Source of the DNA: Bimastos eiseni
Lineage: Eukaryota; Annelida; Clitellata; Crassiclitellata; Lumbricidae
NCBI GenBank assembly: GCA_959347315.1
Contig: OY365818.1
Location: 8,357,581-8,421,580 of the forward strand
Reading direction: 5' to 3'
DNA length: 64,000 nucleotides
The notes under the pieces were generated by a model. It ran no database searches. It saw only the letters and a list, made by a program, of their open reading frames with translations, and had not been told where the DNA came from. The position numbers and the translations under genes are program-made. This document shows, piece by piece, positions 56,690 through 64,000 of this stretch. Numbering within the stretch: position 1 is the first letter of the stretch; every line of letters begins with the position of its first letter.

Positions 56690-57420
56690 CCGTGTCTTTC
56701 TTTCGTTCTTTCTCTCACTCACTTTCTCAGTCTCTCTCTGTCTCTCTCTCCGACTCACTCCCACTCTCCCTATCACGCTCTCTGACACACATACTCTCAA
56801 TCACACACACACTCTCTCTCTCTCTCTCTCTCTGTTTGTCTCTCTCTTTCTCCCTCTGTCTCTCTTTCTCTCTGTGCTTTTTCGATCGTCTGCCAATTGT
56901 TTTTTGTCACTTAACAGTTGCTGGCATCCGACGAAGTCCGATGCGACTCTCAACTGAGCTTCTGTCAATCAATTTGCTCATTTTTACCTCGTCTTCTTCC
57001 TCCTCTTTTACTCTTTATTTTCTTTGGGTTCTTTTTCATCCTCTTTCTCCTCTTTCACATCCTCTTCCTTTTCCACTTCCACTTACTATTCCTCTCTTCC
57101 TCTTCCCTCTTCCTCTTTTCCTCTCTCTTTTACTTTTTTCTTCTTTTTCATTATCTTCTTCGTCTTCTTTACCATTATCATTTTCTTCTTCTTCTTCCAT
57201 TTCTCGTTCTTCCGATTTGTAGCCGTTGTCAACGTGGTCGTCGTATGGTTAATAGTTGTAGTGCCAATGGTCGATGTAGTCGTAGTGGAAGTAATCGTTA
57301 TAGTAGTTAACAACAGCAGTTTGTAGCAGCAGCAGTAGTAATTGTTGTAGCAGTTGTGGAATTAGTGTCAGTGGTATTGGCAGCAGAAGCACCAGTGGTT
57401 TTACTAGAAGCAGTAATAAT
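56690..57420. repeat. CT/CTT pyrimidine tracts and a GTAGTAG-type tract
   Basis: CT/CTTT at 56695-56880 and 57000-57210; imperfect GTAGTA/GCAGTAG at 57215-57420. Confidence 0.88.
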
Positions 57421-58009
57421 GACTTCTGTTTAACGACGCAGTAGACCTAAGTGTAGCATTTGCGCTTTCTTACAAGCGATTAGCGAATGATGAATTGTGT
57501 CTAGGCATACAGTTAGGCCGCTGCAATGATTAACGGTTGAAATTTCACAGAACTCAACGCTGTCAAACACGGCGTCTAGAAATCAATCATTATTCCGCCG
57601 TTAGAAACTAGGTGTTGGTCATTAGCTGCATCCTGATATAATTATCGTAGCAGTAAGCCGATATGTTCTACAGCCCGAATTATTGTTAATAAATTGACTT
57701 TCAAAGACCTCGTAAATTGTCAAAGCAAATATTTCTGTTGAGAGAAGTGGATCTCTATTTCGCATTGACCCAGATTTGCTTACATACTTACTGGAGTGTA
57801 TGAACGTCTGGCAAAGCGGAGAAATTAAATGAATAGACTTACTGAGGAATGGACGGAAGCAAGATGTAAATAGCACATGCGCTCCCCTCTTTTTGCAGGT
57901 TCTCATCGCCCTCCGCGCTTCTTGGATTGGCATATCCTCCGTGCAGGGGCGACGATCCCGGGGGGTTCAAGTCCCCCACCTTTTACAGAGAGAAGCCACG
58001 TCCCCCCAC

Positions 58010-58300
58010 ATTTCTTGCTCCCTCATTGGGTGTCCCATATCTCTCAAACGATATTTCGCAGCCGCTGCCTCCGTGTTCCGCGAGTTAGGACCACTATCGT
58101 CTAAACTGGACCATTCAGCTCTCGTTATGGAATCTCTTTCCCTCACTCCTGCGAATTGCCATTCTTTCTTGATCTCTTCATACATGAATCTGACTCCTCA
58201 AAACCATTATGTATCTCGGGGTTTACCCACTGGAAGCGCTACTGAATGGTTGACGCCTCTAATGGCGTTACATAAATCTATACTATTTAATACAATACAC
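58010..58300 (+). mobile_element. CR1/L2-like LINE 3' fragment with tail
   Basis: The plus strand reads RCLRVPRVRTTIV, then after a stop YGISFPHSCELPFFLDLF with frame changes, matching the LRVPRxRTxxG...LWNSLPxxLR...F pattern of CR1/L2 C-termini. It ends GGCGTTACATAAATC and ATACTATTTAATACAATAC. Confidence 0.6.
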
Positions 58301-58309
58301 GTATCAACA

Positions 58310-59350
58310 TCGCTGCCATGAATGAATACTGATTACTGACGTCAATCTGTAGAACAAACTCCATTGATGACGCAATATCCTGGTGCCATGACAACATTCG
58401 TGTGATACTAATTAGTGGTTAAAGTCACATCTAAAATATTCATTTGCAAAGTTTGATTTAAGATTTAAAATTTGAGTATATTTTGTTGAAATTCTAAGCT
58501 TCATCTTCAGACGTGAGAAGATCGACAATTTGATGGATATGTTGTCGAAATATTCGAAGGATAGATACCGTTAGAGCGGTGAGATAAACGGATGACGTTA
58601 TTAGAGCTTAGTGGCACTGTCGTTTATTTCAATGATTGCTAAACAATAGTTCTTCATGTCAAGCTTGCGAACACAGATCTTCTATCAACAAAATAATAAA
58701 TGAACGAAGAATTCAAACGCTTGACAGATATGTGAATTAAACTATTCACTCAAACAAATTGAGCAATGAAAGAGAAGCAGTCGTAAGACCTTCAATCGTA
58801 TCAGGAAATCAATTCATGCTAATTCAAAATGCATTTTTTTCGTATCATGCATCATGTATCGGACGTGTATGCAAACAAGGAGCATACGTTGAAGCTAATT
58901 GCTTACGTAGGCCTAATGTATTAATATGTACACAATTTTCAGTATTTTAGCTGTTGAAGTGGAGCTGAGGTTCGACAATTTTACAGATTTCCAAATTACA
59001 GAAGCGTATGTCAAATCTGATGGCGTTAATATGCCTCACACGTAATAACTTAGGACTCACTGGATATCTTTATTAGGTCATTAAATTTTACTTACAAAAT
59101 TAGCTGCTAAATTTTAGTCTTTGGTATTCCCCACAGTTTTATTATTAGCCAACTGCTTTTCAGATTGTACGCGTCTAACATTGCGTAAATAAGTTTGGAT
59201 ATTTCTATCTACATTTAAGCATATGAAATAATTAACATGATATACTATAACATTGTAGTACCTTTGTCTCTAATTTCAAACTAACAAACTGTGGTATGAT
59301 TACCAGCACATTATGAACGGATGAAGCTAGGTTATTTACAGAAGTTGCAC
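58310..59350. other. AT-rich sequence, nothing recognised
   Basis: No exon or element identified. Confidence 0.5.
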
Positions 59351-59357
59351 GTACTGC

Positions 59358-59525
59358 TGGCCGCTGTCATGCAAGACGTCCATCACGTTTTAAAACTGAT
59401 TCAAGCAACGCCGGTTGTAGTGAAAGAAAGACTAGTTAACCTTAGCGGGTGACGGGAATCGAACTCGCTTCCTCTGCTCTGCACTCCTGTTTGTTATCCA
59501 TTACTCTGCGGACTCAGCCTGACCT
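59358..59525 (-). mobile_element. tRNA-derived SINE, family B, copy 1
   Basis: Minus strand: TGAGTCCGCAGAGTAATGG (A-box region), GCGAGTTCGATTCCCG (B box), then a body ending TTTAAAACGTGATGGACGTC and TTGCATGACAGCGGCC. It lines up with 63690-63830. Confidence 0.65.
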
Positions 59526-60175
59526 TTTCATTGGTTTCTCACTTTTGGCGGTTGAAGGGGTTTTCAGAAAGTGATAACACGAAGTTTGCAAAATCCGTAC
59601 TCTTTTGTGTTATGATGCCGGTATTAGCCAACACTTTAATTAAACTGAACTGAACATTGTCTATATATATTAAATTGAAGTTTTAAATTGGCTTCAATAT
59701 TGTGGTATTTGAAGCTGAAGGGAAGTTTTCAACAAAATCAAAATACGAAAATATCCAAATCCAACGACAACTTTAGTATGGCGAACATTGAAGAAAGATA
59801 TTAGGCATGTTGAATACACACCCTTTTGCGCTACAGCACCTCAGTGAGCAAACACTTTATAACACAGAATTGAACATTTGAACTTAACTTTTTCATTGAT
59901 TTCGATCTTACGGCAATTTTAAGTTTTTTGCACAGAAAGTCATGACACAAGGTGTGTTAAATTCAGACTCTTCTGCTGAGTTGTACTACATGGTATACCA
60001 GACTCTTCCGCGTAATAGTATTTTTATGAGCGAATTTTTAAAACACAGATCTATAATGTTGCGCCTATATAATATTGTTCGTATATTCAGGCTGAACTTT
60101 CAATGATTTCGATCTGATGGTAATTTAAAATTGGAGGTTTTTTCAGGAAATCAAGATAATTATACTTATGCGCAT
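59523..60175. repeat. Degenerate tandem repeat, period about 200 bp
   Basis: Blocks of the form TTTCATTGATTTCGATCT..GG.AATTTTAA..TT, CAGAAAGTCATGACAC and ACTCTTxTGxGxTxxxxTG recur near 59523, 59670, 59887 and 60092. The third and fourth starts are the most alike. No coding sequence. Confidence 0.5.
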
Positions 60176-62275
60176 TGTTCTGTGGACGTAAATCTGCTCC
60201 GTTTATGCAATCAAGACGACCGATCTGGATGTTCGCCTGTGCTTGGGACATTTCATTATTCTGCACAACGATATAAACGGTGACTGTATGTCTTTTCTTT
60301 TATCTGAACTTGTTTATTAAGCTCCTCTGTCATCGTTTACTAGGTGCTAGGTGTGAGGCCTTTTCTCACGATGACTGACTTCAACTTCAGATCAAAGATG
60401 AAGGATGCCGGACGTAAGAAGTCAGATGTCTGATGTTGAATGCAAAGTAAAATGTAACTGCATAATCAAAGCTGTAATTCAATAATGCAAATATAAAATG
60501 TGAAGTTGACTGTTGAATTCAACGTGATACAATTTCTGCAAAACGTAATGTAATGTAATATGATTTCTTCAGTGTAACGTACGACTAAAGTGGCTTGACT
60601 TTATTATTTTTGTTTCTCTTGCGTGCAATTTTATATTCGTCGAGTGACGAGATGAACCGATGACTTCCGATCCTTAAGCCTTGTAGACACTGGTAAGCGT
60701 GGTAAGTTCCGTCAGTGGCCATCATCACGACCGCAGCTTACTCCTGGTAAGTCACTGGTAAGCATTCGCTAGCCAATAATTAATCTCATCTAACGCGGTG
60801 ACGTTGGAGGGCCATGTTAATCTCCCCACCCCAATGGGGGAAGGCTCTTCACCTATCAAACCCTCGTCGGGTTCCTGTCTGCGACGGTTAGGGTAAATTA
60901 TTTATCTTGAAGTGGAAAGATCAAATCAACACGTCTTCTGTCTGCTTATCCGTACGCGTGCGTCACTGTACATGTATGTGCGTCTCTGCGCTTCCGTGTG
61001 GTCAAAATTGTGCTTCTGTACACCATTTTGTCTGTGTACATCTTATATATCCATCCATCCATCTCTATAGAGATACGTGTATCTGTGTGTCTATCATGGT
61101 ACATAGGCTTTTTACTCTGTCTCTGTCTCACTCTCTCTGTCTCTGTCTCTCTGTCTCTCTCTCACTCTCTCTCTCTCTCTGTCTCTCTGTCTCTCTCTGT
61201 CTCTCTCTGTGTGTCTGTGTGTTGCTAAATGTATGCGTGGATGTGCTTGTTTTCGTAACAGTTGATCGGATTTCTGCTCCTGCGTCTTTATTACTTCCTC
61301 GTGTATGCGTTCTGTCCGTGGCAATATCTGCGTATGCCATCGTGCGTACGCTTGTGGCAGTCTCGCGTATATACCCTATGAGTCAGTTCTTATACGCCTG
61401 TTGTACATGTACGTATCTTTCTAAGGCATTCCATTCGAACCGTCTGTAGACGGACGACCATTGGCAATTGTCAGGGATTACTACTGGAATATATTTGCGA
61501 ATGGCAATCCGATGCAATAATTCCATTTATGGAGTCAAACGCAGCGACCGTCGAAGACAATGATTACCAGGCAGACAACGGCGATGATGACGACGATAGA
61601 GGATGGAAATGAGATGAGGCTGCTGCAGCAGCAACAGAAGCAGAGGCAGCAGCAACCGTATAGATGCTAGACAATAATATTCGTCGACTGATTAACCATT
61701 GAATGCTTCGTTCATGTTCACGTATTCCATGATATCGAGCGTATAGACAACGAGTAAATTATTATAAGACTTACTCTTATAACCATACAAATGAGATCTA
61801 AATGATGTGAGGTATGTGTTTGGAGGGTGTCTAGGACATTACACCCTCCCGGACATTACCCATTAGGACATTACCCCTTACATTACCCCAATTCCATTAC
61901 ATAATTAATGTGCAATCTTTATGATATTAATAAATTGGAATTTATCAGAAATTCATTAAAACAGAAGGTATGAACATATGTAAATGTGTATGTATGTGTA
62001 TGTATGTTTGTATGGATGTATATAAATATTTATGTATGTATGCAATAGTCGTGTGTTTGCGTACTGAACTTCGAGTCGCAAGACTGAAATTCAGTTCAAT
62101 TGATTTAAAATGAAAAATAAAATTCTTTGTAGAATAATTAAAACTGATTTTAAATGCCAAGACATATTTTGTGGGTGATAATGCGAAGAATAATTATTTA
62201 AAAAACAGAAACTTGATTTAAGATACAACGACTGTTGATTGATCCGTGCAAAAACTTATAATCACGGAGAAGAAG
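60176..62275. other. Intergenic sequence with a CT tract
   Basis: Recurring CTGGTAAG words at 60680-60765; CTCT/CTGT at 61113-61215; GGACATTAC repeated three times at 61827-61880; TATG-rich at 61980-62040. No gene supported. Confidence 0.45.
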
Positions 62276-62279
62276 CATA

Positions 62280-62425
62280 AAGACAACTACGAAAATTGAT
62301 TAAGACCACGAAGAAAATTGATTAAGCCCATGAAGAAAATTTATTTAGTCCACGAAATAAAATGATTAAGGCCATGAAGAAAATAAATTTAAAACAGAGA
62401 GAAATATAATTAATAATACGAAGAA
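62280..62425. repeat. Degenerate ~28-bp tandem repeat (ATTGATTAAGACCACGAAGAAA)
   Basis: Five diverged units containing GATTAAG, CCACGAAGAAA and CCATGAAGAAA. Confidence 0.8.
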
Positions 62426-62773
62426 ACTTAAATCGCCAATACAGTGATAACTTGGGCGCTCCAAACACCCTCAGAACAGAGTCCCTTTGCTAATTAACAG
62501 TTCTGCGATCATTTTGTGAATAACTTGCGATCGATGATTCGGTTGACCCAGTGGTCAGTCAATCAATCACTTGACCAGCCAATCATCAAGTCTTCAATTA
62601 TTCCATCGTCCGCTAAACTCTTCAGAGAATTTTAAGCCGACCATCAGACGCCTTGTGGTCTTAAACCTCGTAACTACAGCAAACTCAATGTGGTCCTATC
62701 CATCTCAAGACATATTTTACATAGCAACTGCAGAATACAACTTTCGGCACCGCATTGCCACTCATCCACCAAT

Positions 62774-63091
62774 ACCTAAAACAGTGTGTCCAAACCTTTT
62801 CTACTTAGAGCCACTTTAATTTCGCTGGAGGACATGATGGGCCACAGGGTTAAAAATAATTATTTCAAATTTTAACAGATTTTTATTTTAGAATAGAATA
62901 AAATTACAGATGAATAAATACATTTGATTTTACTTATAAATGTCAACAAAATATAATACAGTATAACAGATAATAGTTTAATTATTCTGTCAAATATTCA
63001 ATTTTTTGCCCGTATACATTATTATCTTTGATTTGTCGAGGGCCACATTTTGAGGCCTGGCGGGTCACTTTTGGAAATCGTTGACCTAAAG
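62774..63091. mobile_element. hAT-like nonautonomous element with near-perfect 8-bp duplication
   Basis: The element is about 62782-63083: left CAGTGTGTCCAAACCTTTT; right complement CAACGATTTCCAAAAGTG. Flanks ACCTAAAA and ACCTAAAG match at 7 of 8 bases. Internal GGGCCACA words (62840 and 63045) are typical of hAT ends. Noncoding and AT-rich inside. Confidence 0.6.
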
Positions 63092-63099
63092 CGATACTT

Positions 63100-63685
63100 A
63101 TCAAAAATCGTTAATAAAATATGTGCAGTCGTCGTAGGTTTAAACTAAGCTGGTGTCCTAGATGTTTTACCGTTCCCATCTTAAGACTGTCCTGCTTAGT
63201 CGAAAACGACCCTTAGTAGTTGCTTGAAGAGGTGTTGCATAAACACGAGCAGTTAACAAATAACCAGTTGTCAGGTTGCAAATAATCTAATGACTTTTAT
63301 AGCGCCGTTAAGTGATGCATAACTGATCACTTGGAAGTGAAATCAGTCCAAGGCATGAAGGTCCAGTAAAAATCAATTAGACCAGAAGACGCTCAAATCT
63401 ACAACGGTTCTTACCGAATACCAGCTAAAAAATCGAAAACTCATGTTTGAAACTTCAGACACAATTGTAATTAGTGCAGTAATTTTCCAGGTGAGTCAAT
63501 GTGACCTATAATCAGACATTGCTATGACCGTTAGAAATAAATTCGAGAAGCTTGGCGGAAATTAAAGTGTTTACGTACTGGACAGGTCATTTTCGCGCGC
63601 ATTCTAAAGACAGGCCGTCATCTGTACTTAATAATAATATCTCAAGCTGACAACAACGCAGTATGCTTACAGACATAGTATGAAC
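63100..63685. other. AT-rich sequence, nothing recognised
   Basis: No exon or element identified apart from a diverged TTTTATAGCGCCG tail motif near 63296. Confidence 0.45.
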
Positions 63686-63689
63686 GAAC

Positions 63690-63830
63690 GATGTCGGCAG
63701 CCATGCAAGGCGCCCATTACGCTATGCGTGTAATTTAATTTAACCAACGCTGCCGCCGGGTATCAAACTCGCTTCCTCATCTCTACACCACAGTGTGTAA
63801 TACATTACTCTACGGTCTACACCCGACCCA
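63690..63830 (-). mobile_element. tRNA-derived SINE, family B, copy 2
   Basis: Minus strand: GACCGTAGAGTAATGTATTAC, GAGGAAGCGAGTTTGATACCC and TAATGGGCGCCTTGCATGGC, aligning in order with the copy at 59358-59525. Confidence 0.6.
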
Positions 63831-64000
63831 CACGAACATAGTGTCTGTTCATATACTAATAATCAATATTTATAAAGGCGAGTAGCTTCCTCTCTTTTCG
63901 AAATAATCTCCGGCGTACCTCCTATGCAGTCGATTCCTGACTGGAAGTCACGATGTCCTTAGGGAGTGGCGGCTTTGTTCGCTTCGCTTCTTCCCTCTTA

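Noticed and set aside
60907..61449. 180-residue plus-strand open frame
   Set aside because: Runs through CT/CTGT simple repeats; composition is Leu/Ser/Val low complexity with no recognisable domain.
54400..64000. Signal-peptide exon of the nAChR gene
   Set aside because: No minus-strand ATG-hydrophobic segment with a donor in the right phase stood out. Choosing one would be a guess.

Overview
This 64 kb window is eukaryotic DNA from an invertebrate animal. The genes have GT-AG introns, and most of the sequence is intron or intergenic DNA full of microsatellites, minisatellites, tRNA-derived SINEs, worn non-LTR retrotransposons and small DNA transposons. An alpha-type nicotinic receptor subunit, a three-Ig adhesion-type protein and the many SINE/LINE tails suit a bilaterian, plausibly a marine lophotrochozoan. 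I cannot name the species. Most of the long reading frames in the window are translations of simple repeats and are not genes.

Four protein-coding genes can be supported. (1) Plus strand, 5311-27708: seven exons of a three-immunoglobulin-domain protein. Each Ig domain is built from two exons joined by a phase-0 intron and bounded by phase-1 introns. The last exon encodes a hydrophilic tail with no membrane segment. The signal-peptide exon was not found and may lie upstream of the window. (2) Plus strand, 30998-33264: a two-exon gene for a NYN-type (PIN-like) ribonuclease domain followed by two CCCH zinc fingers and a CCHC-like knuckle. (3) Plus strand, 41575-42951: a paralogue of (2) with an uninterrupted coding region. 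(4) Minus strand, 45599-54135: eight exons of an alpha-type, alpha7-like nicotinic acetylcholine receptor subunit, from the start of the ligand-binding domain to the stop codon after TM4. Its signal-peptide exon was not found. Reading frames close exactly across every exon junction of genes 1, 2 and 4.

Layout: 1-5300 holds a foldback-like inverted-repeat element, a SINE and two minisatellites. 5300-27700 is the Ig gene, with large repeat-filled introns including a ~908 bp uninterrupted CATC array. 28-43 kb holds the two NYN-CCCH genes separated by SINE and LINE debris. 43.5-45.6 kb holds a hAT-like MITE with a perfect 8 bp target duplication, a second inverted-repeat element and long GAT/AAT arrays. 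45.6-54.1 kb is the receptor gene. 54-64 kb has no gene I can support; it contains pyrimidine tracts, a LINE fragment, two SINEs of a second family, a degenerate tandem repeat and a hAT-like element.

Functional links between the genes are not evident. The receptor and the Ig protein are both of kinds typical of nervous tissue, while the NYN-CCCH pair looks like RNA-processing or RNA-decay factors. The most unusual coding content is the NYN-CCCH-knuckle architecture in two neighbouring paralogues with different intron content.
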